The position numbers were made by a program, and so were the translations under genes. The notes beneath the pieces were generated by a model, which saw only the letters and a list, made by a program, of their open reading frames with translations, did no database searches and had not been told where the DNA came from. Below, piece after piece: positions 52,667 through 60,727 of a stretch of DNA of 64,000 nt (the first letter of the stretch is position 1; every line of letters starts with the position of its first letter). The stretch comes from Pseudonocardia humida (GTDB lineage Bacteria; Actinomycetota; Actinomycetes; Mycobacteriales; Pseudonocardiaceae). Location of the stretch: assembly GCF_023898865.1 (NCBI RefSeq), contig NZ_JAGSOV010000023.1, positions 62,001-126,000 of the forward strand, given 5' to 3'.

Positions 52667-53151
52667 CGCGGCCGGTCCGGCGGGCGTGGCGGCCACCCGA
52701 TCACCTCAGCATCCCCGGCGCCGGCCAGGCCCGCGTCCGGCTCGTGCAGGGCGCCGAGCAGGCGGGCGAGGTGGCGGTCGGCTGGAACGGCGCGCCCGCC
52801 TTCGCCCGCGTCGCCTTCGGGACGGCGACCGACTACGTCACGGTCCCCGCGGGCGCGGGCACGTTCGCGATCAGGCCGACGATCGGCGCGGGGGCCACCG
52901 CGCCGGTGGAGCTCGACGAGGGCGGCGTCTACAGCATCGTCGTGGTGCAGCGCGACGGCGGGCTCGACGTCCAGGTCGCCACCGACGCGACCGGCACCGG
53001 CGCCGTACCGGTCGGGGGCATCGAGACCGGCCGGGGCGGCGCCGCCCCGGGCGGGCCGGCAGCGGCACTGGTCGTGGCACCGCTGCTGGCCCTGGCCGGG
53101 GTGCTGGGCCTGCTGACCGCCCGCCGGCGGGTGGCGCGGCGGGGTCGATGA
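52663..53151 (+). CDS. DUF4397 protein lacking its signal peptide
   Basis: About 162 residues. The DUF4397 core is recognisable: RVRLVQGA, then ARVAFGTATDYVTVPAGAGTFAIRP and ELDEGGVYSIVVVQ. A C-terminal membrane helix and basic tail follow (about 130-160). Members are secreted and normally begin with a signal peptide and an HxSPD-type motif; here neither is present. The GTG at 52663 overlaps the permease stop, so the 5' end of the original gene seems to have been deleted. It may be non-functional or mislocalised. Confidence 0.55.
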   Translation: MTRPVRRAWRPPDHLSIPGAGQARVRLVQGAEQAGEVAVGWNGAPAFARVAFGTATDYVTVPAGAGTFAIRPTIGAGATAPVELDEGGVYSIVVVQRDGGLDVQVATDATGTGAVPVGGIETGRGGAAPGGPAAALVVAPLLALAGVLGLLTARRRVARRGR

Positions 53152-53187
53152 GCAGGCTGCTGCCCCTGCTCCTGCCCGCTCACCCCG

Positions 53188-53640
53188 GTGCGGGTCCGCA
53201 TCCCCGCGATCGGCGTGGACAGCGCGGTCACCCCCATCGGCCTCGACGCGGGCGGCGCTCTCCAGCCGCCGGAGGACACCGAGAGCACGGGCTGGTTCGC
53301 CGGGGGCCCGGTACCGGGTGCGGTCGGGCCCGCCGTGCTCGCCTGCCACGTCGACTCCCGGTCGGGTCCGGCCGTGTTCTACCGGCTGCGCGAGCTGCCG
53401 GAGGGCGCCCGGATCGAGGTGGACCGGTCCGACGGCACGACGGCCGCGTTCGTGGTGCGCAGCACGGTGCAGACCGCCGAGGCCGCCTTCCCGACTGCCG
53501 CCGTCTACGCGCCCACCCCCGCCCCGGAGCTGCGGCTGGTGACCTGCGGCGGCACGTTCGACCGCTCGATCGGCCACTACCGCGACGACGTGGTGGTGGC
53601 GGCGGTGCTCGAGCCGCGGGGGTGGACCATCCCCGGCTGA
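53188..53640 (+). CDS. Class F sortase, N-terminus lost to a frameshift
   Basis: About 150 residues of a class F sortase core: VRVRIPAIGVDSAVTPIG, catalytic His in LACHVDS, Cys in LVTCGG and Arg in IGHYRDD. All three catalytic residues are present. The N-terminal membrane anchor is missing from this frame. It is instead present just upstream in another frame from ATG 53148 (MSRLLPLLLP), so a small deletion or a sequencing error joins them. Class F sortases attach or process surface proteins in actinobacteria; a DUF4397 partner precedes it. Confidence 0.65.
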   Translation: MRVRIPAIGVDSAVTPIGLDAGGALQPPEDTESTGWFAGGPVPGAVGPAVLACHVDSRSGPAVFYRLRELPEGARIEVDRSDGTTAAFVVRSTVQTAEAAFPTAAVYAPTPAPELRLVTCGGTFDRSIGHYRDDVVVAAVLEPRGWTIPG

Positions 53641-53698
53641 GGCCGGACCGGCGGGCTCATTCGCGGGTGATGGGCGATATGCCGGGTACCCCCACATC

Positions 53699-54097
53699 GT
53701 GTCCAGCACCCGGCGTCCGGCGCGATCGTTCACCCTGACCTTCGACAGTCCCGCCTGCCTGCCGGTGCTGCGCAAGATCCTGCGCACGATGCTGGCCGGG
53801 GCGGATCCCGACCACGTCGCCGACGCGGAGCTCGTCTGCACGGAGCTGGTCACCAACGCCATCGACCACGCGGCGGCGCCCCGCACGACGCAGATCCGCC
53901 TCGACCGGGCCGAGAACCTGCGCATCACCGTCGTGGACGGCAGCCCGGACTCCCCGGTCACCGTGGGATCGTCGCGGTTCGGCCCGCACCGCGGGCTCGG
54001 CATGCTGCTCGTCGACCGGCTCGCCACCCACTGGCACGTCACCCGCAACGCCACCACGAAGGCGGTCCGGGTCGCGCTGGTCGCCCCGGCGGCCTGA
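53699..54097 (+). CDS. RsbW-like ATP-binding regulator
   Basis: 132 residues of a HATPase_c_2 domain: the N-box VCTELVTNAIDHA, then VVDGSPDSP and HRGLGMLLVDRLATHW. This is the anti-sigma serine kinase fold. It has no adjacent anti-anti-sigma or sigma gene. Because the stressosome operon in this window also lacks an RsbW, the two may belong to one network; that is inference. The start is GTG at 53699. Confidence 0.82.
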   Translation: MSSTRRPARSFTLTFDSPACLPVLRKILRTMLAGADPDHVADAELVCTELVTNAIDHAAAPRTTQIRLDRAENLRITVVDGSPDSPVTVGSSRFGPHRGLGMLLVDRLATHWHVTRNATTKAVRVALVAPAA

Positions 54098-54838
54098 CTA
54101 CATGTCCATCCCGCCGTTGACCGAGACGACCGAGCCGGTGATGTAGCCGGCGTCGTCGTCGACCAGGAACTGCACGGCCCTGGCGATCTCACCGGCCTGC
54201 CCGAGGCGTCCCACCGGGATCCCGGCGACGATCTTCTCCAGCACCTGCTGCGGCACCGCGGCGACCATCTCGGTCTCGATGTAGCCCGGGGCCACGCAGT
54301 TGACCGTGATGCCCTTGCGGGCCACCTCGCGGGCCAGGCTCTGGGTCAGGCCGAACAGCCCGGACTTGGACGCGGCGTAGTTGACCTGCCCGATGTTGCC
54401 GGTCTGGCCGATGACCGAGCTGATGTTCACGATCCGCCCGGAGCCGCGCTCGAGCATGTGCTCCAGCACCGCCTTGGTCATGTAGAACGCGCCGGAGAGG
54501 TTGATCCGCAGCACCGCGTGCCAGTCGTCGACGCTCATCCGGCGCATGGTCTTGTCCACCGTGACGCCGGCGTTGTTGACCAGGTGGTCGATCCGGCCGC
54601 GCTGGGCGAGCACCTCGCCGACCACCCGCTCGCAGTCCTCGGGCACCCCGACGTTGCCCTGGTGCACCGACACCGAGCCGCCCTCCGCGGCCAGCTTGCC
54701 GGCCAGCTCCTCGGCGGCCCCGCGGTTGCTGCTGTAGCCCGCCGCGACGTGCACGCCCGACCGCGCCAGCGCGGTGGTGATGGCGGCGCCGATCCCGCGG
54801 GCACCGCCGGTCACGACGGCCACCTTCTGCTCGGTCAT
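54098..54838 (-). CDS. SDR reductase, PhaB/FabG-like
   Basis: 246 residues. The NADPH motif TGGARGIG lies at the N-terminus, NNAG at about 89, then catalytic Ser in NISSVIG and YAASK. The close match to acetoacetyl-CoA or 3-oxoacyl-ACP reductases (GLTQSLAREVARKGITVNCVAPGYIETEM) leaves two choices: PhaB, making 3-hydroxybutyryl-CoA for PHA, or FabG. The neighbouring ketoacyl synthase and the phaC gene in the same window favour the first. The gap from the synthase stop to its start is 28 bases. Confidence 0.88.
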   Translation of the reverse strand: MTEQKVAVVTGGARGIGAAITTALARSGVHVAAGYSSNRGAAEELAGKLAAEGGSVSVHQGNVGVPEDCERVVGEVLAQRGRIDHLVNNAGVTVDKTMRRMSVDDWHAVLRINLSGAFYMTKAVLEHMLERGSGRIVNISSVIGQTGNIGQVNYAASKSGLFGLTQSLAREVARKGITVNCVAPGYIETEMVAAVPQQVLEKIVAGIPVGRLGQAGEIARAVQFLVDDDAGYITGSVVSVNGGMDM

Positions 54839-54866
54839 CTGGCTCCTCTCCTGGAGTTGCTGCCGG

Positions 54867-56822
54867 TCACTCGCCGAAGGCCGTGCGGACGTCGTCGCTG
54901 GTCGTGGCCATGGGCACGCGCGAGGCCGTCGGTCCCTCGGCGCCGGCGGTGCGCTCGGGCGCGACGACCGCGGGGTCGATGGTGAGCACGGCGTAGCCGC
55001 CGACGGCGCCGGCGCCGAAGCCGGGCGCGAAGACCCGGGTCGGCCGGCCGATCACCCCGTCCCGGACGGCGTCGTACAGCGCGATCGGGATGCTCGCGGC
55101 CGAGACGTTGCCCATCTCGGCGATGTCGAAGTAGAGCTGCTCCTCGGCCAGCCCGGCCTGCCGGGCCAGGTCGACGATCATCGTCTTGTTGGCCTGGTGC
55201 GGGACGATCAGCTCGACGCCCTCCAGCAGCGACCGGCCGGGCTCGTCGGGATCGCGCTGCTCGGTCAGCTCGGCGATCATCTGGTCCAGGTAGCGGCGGA
55301 CCAGCGACTTCACCTCCGGCCCGTAGACGGTGATGTCGTTGTCGAACTCCGGGTTCGGCCAGACGATCGAGTTGACCTCGCTGCCGGGCCCGCTCGCGTA
55401 GGTCTGCAGCACGTGCACGTCGCCCGGCTCGCCCGCCTCGGCCGGTCCGACGACGAGCCCGGCGGCGCCGTCCCCGAAGATCATCCGGGAGGTGCGGACG
55501 CTGCCGATCTTGTCGGAGAACTTCTCCACGCAGACCAGCAGCACCGGTCGGCGCACCTCCTGCAGCAGCCGCACCGCCTCGGACAGCCCGTAGGGCAGCC
55601 CGGCGCACGCCGCCACCAGGTCGACCGACGCGTGCGTCTGCAGCATGCCCAGCTCCCCGGAGAGCCAGCACGCGATCGACGGGATCAGCCGGTCGCTCGT
55701 GCAGGTCGCGACGATCACCGCGCCGATCTCCTCGGCGGTCCGGCCGCTGTGCCCGAGCGCCGCCCGCGCCGCGTCGAGGGCGAGCTGCTCGATCGGGCGG
55801 GCGGTGTAGCGGCGCTGCTCGATGCCCGTCTTCGCGGCGATCTCCGCGGCGGTCATCGGCGACCAGGAGAAGCTGGAGTTGCGGATGACGTCGTCGTTGG
55901 TGCAGACCAGCTCGCCGCGCACCACCGAGAGCGCCTCCAGCCGCGCCGTCACGTCGAACACCTCGCGCACGCGCATCGGCGGGTAGGGCCGCACCGGCGG
56001 GCGGGCCTCGGCCACCGGCCGCGGCGCCGGCACCACCGGGTCGTCGGCGGCGTCGCGGACGCGGTCGATGAACGCGGCCACCTCCCGTCCGCGCGGGTGG
56101 TAGGCGATCACGAAGTCGTCGTCGCCGATCTCCCCGACCGGGCGCAGGGCCGCCTCCGCGCGCTCCCACGGGTGCTGGTTGTGCAGCACCATCGACCAGC
56201 GCTGCAGCGCCTCCAGCTCGGGCACGCCGTCGTCGGCGTCGAGGATCTCGGGGAGGGAGAAGACGCGGTAGTCCGGGTCGTGGCGGGGCAGCACGAGGGT
56301 CAGCGCATCGGGGCGGTCCAGCATCTCGCCCACCGTCGGCGGGATCGGCGGCAGCTCGGTGGCGTGGTGGCGCTTGTGCCCGAAGACGTCGAAGAGCAGC
56401 GCGAAGATGCGGTCCTCGCTCTCGGCGTCCCAGGTGGCGGGCAGGTCGGCGTAGCCGCGCTCGACCGCCGCGACCTTCCGGTCGCCGTCCTCCCACGGCG
56501 TGAGCAGCGGCAGGAAGACGTCGGAGCGGTGGCGCGGCACGTCCCGCCACCGGGTCGGCCGCTTGTCGAACATCGGCAGCGCGTACCGGTTGACCCAGTA
56601 CAGGTTCTGCCCCAGGTCGCGCAGCAGCGCGAAGCGGTGCGGGTACGCCCCCGACTCGACCCGGGACAGGATGTCGGCCCCGGTCGGCGCCTTCGACTCG
56701 AAGTCCCGCCCGATCACGGCGGCCAACTGGTCGAGGGTGTCCAGCACCGAGAAGTCCAGCGCACCCAGCACCGTGGCCGGGAACACCAGCCTGCCGTGCC
56801 GGTTGATGACGAACGGCTTCAT
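54867..56822 (-). CDS. Ketoacyl synthase III with ~280-residue N-terminal extension
   Basis: 651 residues. Residues 300-625 form a FabH-like thiolase fold with the complete triad: C406 in DLVAACAGLPYGL, H542 in VPHQANKTMI and N572 in MGNVSAASIPI. The first ~280 residues are a separate conserved-looking domain of unknown fold, containing the region KAPTGADILSRVESGAY and HKRHHATELPPI. An ordinary FabH is about 330 residues. KAS III enzymes of the NphT7 type make acetoacetyl-CoA from acetyl- and malonyl-CoA; with the PhaB-like reductase next door such an activity would feed PHA. Other roles (fatty acid initiation, polyketide) are possible. Confidence 0.82.
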   Translation of the reverse strand: MKPFVINRHGRLVFPATVLGALDFSVLDTLDQLAAVIGRDFESKAPTGADILSRVESGAYPHRFALLRDLGQNLYWVNRYALPMFDKRPTRWRDVPRHRSDVFLPLLTPWEDGDRKVAAVERGYADLPATWDAESEDRIFALLFDVFGHKRHHATELPPIPPTVGEMLDRPDALTLVLPRHDPDYRVFSLPEILDADDGVPELEALQRWSMVLHNQHPWERAEAALRPVGEIGDDDFVIAYHPRGREVAAFIDRVRDAADDPVVPAPRPVAEARPPVRPYPPMRVREVFDVTARLEALSVVRGELVCTNDDVIRNSSFSWSPMTAAEIAAKTGIEQRRYTARPIEQLALDAARAALGHSGRTAEEIGAVIVATCTSDRLIPSIACWLSGELGMLQTHASVDLVAACAGLPYGLSEAVRLLQEVRRPVLLVCVEKFSDKIGSVRTSRMIFGDGAAGLVVGPAEAGEPGDVHVLQTYASGPGSEVNSIVWPNPEFDNDITVYGPEVKSLVRRYLDQMIAELTEQRDPDEPGRSLLEGVELIVPHQANKTMIVDLARQAGLAEEQLYFDIAEMGNVSAASIPIALYDAVRDGVIGRPTRVFAPGFGAGAVGGYAVLTIDPAVVAPERTAGAEGPTASRVPMATTSDDVRTAFGE

Positions 56823-56925
56823 CCGGTCTCCCACGTCGGCTGCCGCCCACGTAACCGGGCGGGAACGCGCCGGCACAGGCGGCGACCGCTCTCTCCCGCT
56901 GAGCGGGAACGGGTCGGGCCGCGCG

Positions 56926-58107
56926 CTACACGACCCCGGCGGCCCGCAGGGCGGCGACCTCGTCCGCGGTGTAGCCCAGCTCCGCGAGGACCTCGTCGGT
57001 GTGCTCGCCCAGCTCAGGGGCCCGCGACCGGATCACCCCCGGCGACGCCGAGAGGACCGTGGGGAACCGGGCCAGCGGCACGGGCTTCGCCGCGGTCGGG
57101 TACTCGACGGGCTCGAACACCCCGATCTGCTCGACGTGGGGCAGGTCGAGGACCTCCTGCGCGGACAGGACCGGCCCGCCGGGCACCTTGTGCCGGTCCA
57201 TCTCGGCCAGGCACTGCTCGGTGGTGCGGTCGGCGCACCACGCCCCCATGTAGGCCGACAGCGCCGCGCCGTTCGCGCCGCGGGCGAGGTCGTCGGTGAA
57301 GCGCTCGTCGTCGACGAGGTCGGGCCGCCCGATCATCGCCGCCCAGCGGGCGAACTGGGCGCGGCCGACGACGAAGCACATCACCCACCCGTCGCGGCTG
57401 CGGTGCACGTCCACCGGGCCCGCCGTCTGGCCCCGGTTGTGCGAGGCGGTGCGGTCGATGCCGAGCATCGCCTGCTCGATGAGCGTGCTGCTGTTCCACG
57501 TCAGCGCCGTGCGCAGCAGCGCAGCCTCGATCAGCTGGCCCTGCCCCGTCCGCTCGCGGTGCATCAGCGCCGCCAGCGTCGACAGCGCGGCCAGCGCGGC
57601 GGTCGAGAAGTCGACGTAGGGCACCCACGAGCGCGACGGCTGCCCCTCGGGACCCGTGAGGTGCACGTTGCCCGACGCCGCCTGGGCGAGCCCGTCGAAG
57701 CCGACCCGGCGGCTCCAGTCCCCGCCGGACCCGAAGGCGTTCACGGTCGTCAGGATGATGTCGGGCTTGATCGCCGCGAGCGTGGCGTAGTCCAGGCCCA
57801 TCGTCGCCAGCGTCTCCGGCGGCAGGTTCGCCACCACCACGTCCGCCTGCGCCACCAACCGCTCGACGACCGCCCGCCCCCGCGGCGCGACCACGTCGAG
57901 GGTCAGGCACCGCTTGCCCCGGTTGCACTGCAGGTACGTCGCCCCCACACCGTCATCGGTGACCGGAGCCATCCACCGGTCCTCACCACCGCCGACCCGC
58001 TCGACCCGGATGACGTCGGCCCCCAGGTCGGCGAGCAGCGCGGCGCAGTAGGGACCCGCGATGAACCGCCCCAGATCGAGCACCCGGACCCCGGAGAGAA
58101 CTGCCAC
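56926..58107 (-). CDS. CaiB/BaiF-type CoA transferase (family III)
   Basis: 393 residues. The N-terminal motif GVRVLDLGRFIAGPYCAALLADLGADVIRVE and the Asp-containing region around 165 (SWVPYVDFSTA) identify family III CoA transferases. The enzyme moves CoA between carboxylic acids, often in degradation of aromatic or branched acids. The GTG at 58105-58107 follows a GAGG site. The gene stands alone. Confidence 0.87.
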   Translation of the reverse strand: MAVLSGVRVLDLGRFIAGPYCAALLADLGADVIRVERVGGGEDRWMAPVTDDGVGATYLQCNRGKRCLTLDVVAPRGRAVVERLVAQADVVVANLPPETLATMGLDYATLAAIKPDIILTTVNAFGSGGDWSRRVGFDGLAQAASGNVHLTGPEGQPSRSWVPYVDFSTAALAALSTLAALMHRERTGQGQLIEAALLRTALTWNSSTLIEQAMLGIDRTASHNRGQTAGPVDVHRSRDGWVMCFVVGRAQFARWAAMIGRPDLVDDERFTDDLARGANGAALSAYMGAWCADRTTEQCLAEMDRHKVPGGPVLSAQEVLDLPHVEQIGVFEPVEYPTAAKPVPLARFPTVLSASPGVIRSRAPELGEHTDEVLAELGYTADEVAALRAAGVV

Positions 58108-58216
58108 GCCTCGACCACCTCGTCGTCGTCGGCCACGCGGCCTCGTCCGACGTCTACCGCCTCGACCCGCCGCGATCAACACCGCGCCCTGATCGGACCA
58201 GCGCCTGATCGTTCTC

Positions 58217-58560
58217 AGAACGGCGGCTCGGTGCCGGTGGTCGGTGGTGCCGGCGCCTGCGGCTGCGGACTGGTCATCGGGATGTGGGTGGCCGGGCCGG
58301 GCCCGTCGTCGACGCGGTCTGCTGGCGCACCGACCACCCCGCCCCGGGCCGGTGCCGCCCGCGATTTCCCGGCGGTCCGCCCCGGCGCCTGCGCAGCACC
58401 CGATCCCGCACGGCGGTCGCGGTCTCGGCGGGCAGGTTGGCGGTGGCGTCGAGGACCGCACGAACCGTGGTCGCGTCGAGACGCCCGTCGCGCCACGCCT
58501 GCCGCGTCGCCGACGATTCCACGTCCGACCGCTGAACCTGGGCGAGTCGTATCGCCGTCG
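58217..58560 (-). pseudogene. DUF222/HNH (13E12-type) remnant
   Basis: One frame gives DGRLDATTVRAVLDATANLPAETATAVRDRVL, as in the DUF222 domain of 13E12-family HNH endonucleases. Another frame ends APAPPTTGTEPPF, like the tails of those proteins. The frames do not join and the HNH motif is absent. It is a degraded repeat-family remnant. The rest of 58108-58733 shows no supported gene. Confidence 0.5.
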
Positions 58561-58733
58561 TCCGGTGATCCGGGCTGCTCGGTGCTGATCGCCGAGGAAC
58601 GGAAGCGGCGCGGCAGCGAGAACCGACCCGACCACCGCGTGACCCCGCCGCCACCCACCGCGAACGAAGAGAGAGCGAACGCACGCCATCCGGTACTTGA
58701 CCAGACAACCTACCGGGAGCAGCGTTCCCGCCC

Positions 58734-58928
58734 ATGACCGTCCGGCGGCCCTTCCCCCAGCCCGCTGTCCACCACATCGATCGCGACGTCGCGGTGGCCG
58801 ACACCAGCACCGGCGTGCTGCTGACCACCACCTGGCCGAAGGCCCTGCTCACCCCCGAGCAGGCCCGGTCGCTGGGCTGGGCCCTCATCGAGGCGGCCGA
58901 GTTCGTCGACGCCCGGATCCCCGACTGA
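58734..58928 (+). CDS. 64-residue protein, unknown
   Basis: The protein starts MTVRRPFPQPAVHHIDRDVA and has a helix LTPEQARSLGWALIEAAEFVD. It is small, soluble and acidic at the C-terminus. I recognise no family. The ATG is set by the frame; a clear ribosome site is not evident. It may be real given its composition but support is modest. Confidence 0.45.
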   Translation: MTVRRPFPQPAVHHIDRDVAVADTSTGVLLTTTWPKALLTPEQARSLGWALIEAAEFVDARIPD

Positions 58929-59051
58929 GCGCCGGACCCGCGCTGGCGCAGGCCGGGGCTCGCCCGTGGGAACCACCACTGCTCCGATGAGCGAGGACCG
59001 GAAGGACGCCGGGCATCCTCGACCGGACGGTCCGCCGCCGCGGTGAACCGC

Positions 59052-59498
59052 TCAGCCGGGCCCGGCGCCGTCGTGCCAGATCGGCAGGGCGAGGACGTCG
59101 CCCATCCGGCGGAGCTCGTCGCGGTGCAGCGCGCTGAGCCGGCCCAGGATCCGCTCCCCGTCCGCGGTGAGCTGCACGCGAACCGCGCGCGCGTCGTCCG
59201 GGTGCGGGGCGCGCTCGACGAGCCCCTGGTCCTGGGCCCGGTTGACCAGTTCGACCACGCTGTGGTGGCGCAGCTGGAGCCGGTCGGCCAGCTCCCGCAC
59301 CGAGGCCCACTCCCGCCCGGGGAAGCCCTTGAGCGCCAGCAGCAGCTGGTAGTGCTGCGGTGTGACGCCGTGGCTGCGCACCGTCTCCTCGCTGAAGCGC
59401 AGGTAGCGGCGGATCCCGAAGCGGAACCGGGCCAGCGCCTCGAAGTCGGGCTTCGTCAGGGCCCCGGGCGCTCCGTCGACGTCGTCCGGCTCGGTCAC
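59052..59498 (-). CDS. MarR-family transcriptional regulator
   Basis: 148 residues. The winged helix covers about 55-110 (VRELADRLQLRHHSVVELVNRAQDQGLVERAPHPDDARAVRVQLT), typical of MarR. The GTG at 59496-59498 faces the universal stress protein gene, and tandem palindromes lie between. It probably represses itself and that gene. The inducing signal is unknown. Confidence 0.86.
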   Translation of the reverse strand: MTEPDDVDGAPGALTKPDFEALARFRFGIRRYLRFSEETVRSHGVTPQHYQLLLALKGFPGREWASVRELADRLQLRHHSVVELVNRAQDQGLVERAPHPDDARAVRVQLTADGERILGRLSALHRDELRRMGDVLALPIWHDGAGPG

Positions 59499-59506
59499 CC
59501 GGGAAC

Positions 59507-59539
59507 TGTATCGCTGGACGATGTATCGCTGTACGATAC
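59507..59539. promoter_or_regulatory. Tandem MarR operators
   Basis: GTATCG-CTGTA-CGATAC at 59523-59539 is a perfect palindrome. A near copy, GTATCG-CTGGA-CGAT, begins at 59508, 15 bases earlier. Both lie within 41 bases of the MarR start and before the universal stress protein start at 59593. Confidence 0.65.
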
Positions 59540-59592
59540 TAATCCTCCGGTCGTCCGCCCGGACGGCAGACCTCGTCACCCGGAGGTGCGTC

Positions 59593-60609
59593 GTGCTCAG
59601 CGACCACGAGCGGCTCGACGACGGCCCGTCGGACGGTCGCGCCCCGGTCGTCGTCGGCGTCGACGGCGCCGGCTCGGCCGCGACGGCCGTGGACTGGGCC
59701 GCCGCCGAGGCCGCCGCGCGCGGGTGCCCCCTCCGCCTCGTGCACGCCTTCCACCCGCCCCCGCCCGGCGACCTGTACGGCGTCGCGACCGCGTTCGACG
59801 GCCCCCTGGAGGCCCGCGACGCGGCCCGCGCCGTGCTGGCGGAGGCCGCGAGCCGCGCCCGGGCGGTCACCTCGGAGACCGTGGTGTCGATGGTGCCCCG
59901 CCACGGCACCCCGGCCGGGGTCCTGCTCGCCGAGTCCGCGGGTGCGCAGCTGCTCGTCCTGGGCACCCGCGGCCGGTCCGGCCTGCGCGGGCTGCTGGGC
60001 ATGTCGGTGTCCGCGCGCGTGAGCGCGGGGGCCTCCTGCCCGGTCGTCGTCGTCCACCCGGCGCGGCGCGACGACGACCCGAGCCCCGCGCCGGCGCGGG
60101 TCGTCGTCGGGATCGACGCGACGACCTCGTGCGCCCCCGCGGTCGGGGTGGCCTTCCGGGCCGCCCGGCAGCGCGGCGTCCCGCTCGTGGCCGTGCACGC
60201 CTGGGCCGCGGACCCGCCCGCCGACCTCGAAGCCGTCGCCGGCTGCTCGACCGTCGCCGCGGCGATGGCGCGCAAGGCCGTCGACCGCGCGCTGGAGCGC
60301 TGGACGGCCGAGTTCCCCGACGTCGCGGTGCACACCCTGCTCGTCCGCGGGGACCCCGCCCGCGCGCTGCTCGCCGCCTCCCGGGGCGCGGCCCTGGTCG
60401 TGGTCGGGTCGAGCGGCCGGGAACGCGTGCGGGCGACGCTCGGCCCGGTCAGCCGCGCCGTCCTGCAGCACAGTCGCGGCGCGGTCGCGGTCGTCCGCCC
60501 CGACGGCGCGCGGAGCACCCCGCGACCGGCCGGGCTCGGCGACGACCTCGGACGACGGGGCTCCTGGCGGCACCGCCGCTCGCCGGGCGCGGACGGCCCA
60601 CGGCGCTGA
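59593..60609 (+). CDS. Universal stress protein, two UspA domains
   Basis: 338 residues with two UspA domains (about 18-155 and 165-295). Each ends in the ATP-binding loop: GTRGRSGLRGLLGMSVS in the first and GSSGRERVRATLGPVS in the second. A short basic tail follows. Such proteins bind ATP and help survival under hypoxia or other stress. GTG at 59593 has GGAGG six bases upstream, preferred over the open frame to 59521 that runs through the operators. It is divergent from marR. Confidence 0.88.
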   Translation: MLSDHERLDDGPSDGRAPVVVGVDGAGSAATAVDWAAAEAAARGCPLRLVHAFHPPPPGDLYGVATAFDGPLEARDAARAVLAEAASRARAVTSETVVSMVPRHGTPAGVLLAESAGAQLLVLGTRGRSGLRGLLGMSVSARVSAGASCPVVVVHPARRDDDPSPAPARVVVGIDATTSCAPAVGVAFRAARQRGVPLVAVHAWAADPPADLEAVAGCSTVAAAMARKAVDRALERWTAEFPDVAVHTLLVRGDPARALLAASRGAALVVVGSSGRERVRATLGPVSRAVLQHSRGAVAVVRPDGARSTPRPAGLGDDLGRRGSWRHRRSPGADGPRR

Positions 60610-60727
60610 CGCCCGTCGTCGGCGACCGGTCCGGTCCCGAAGCCCGTGCGCCTTGCGTGGTGCGAACCGCCGATCCGGCAGATCATGGGCGCGGAACTCC
60701 GGTGCCCGCCGGACGACGAGGAGACCG

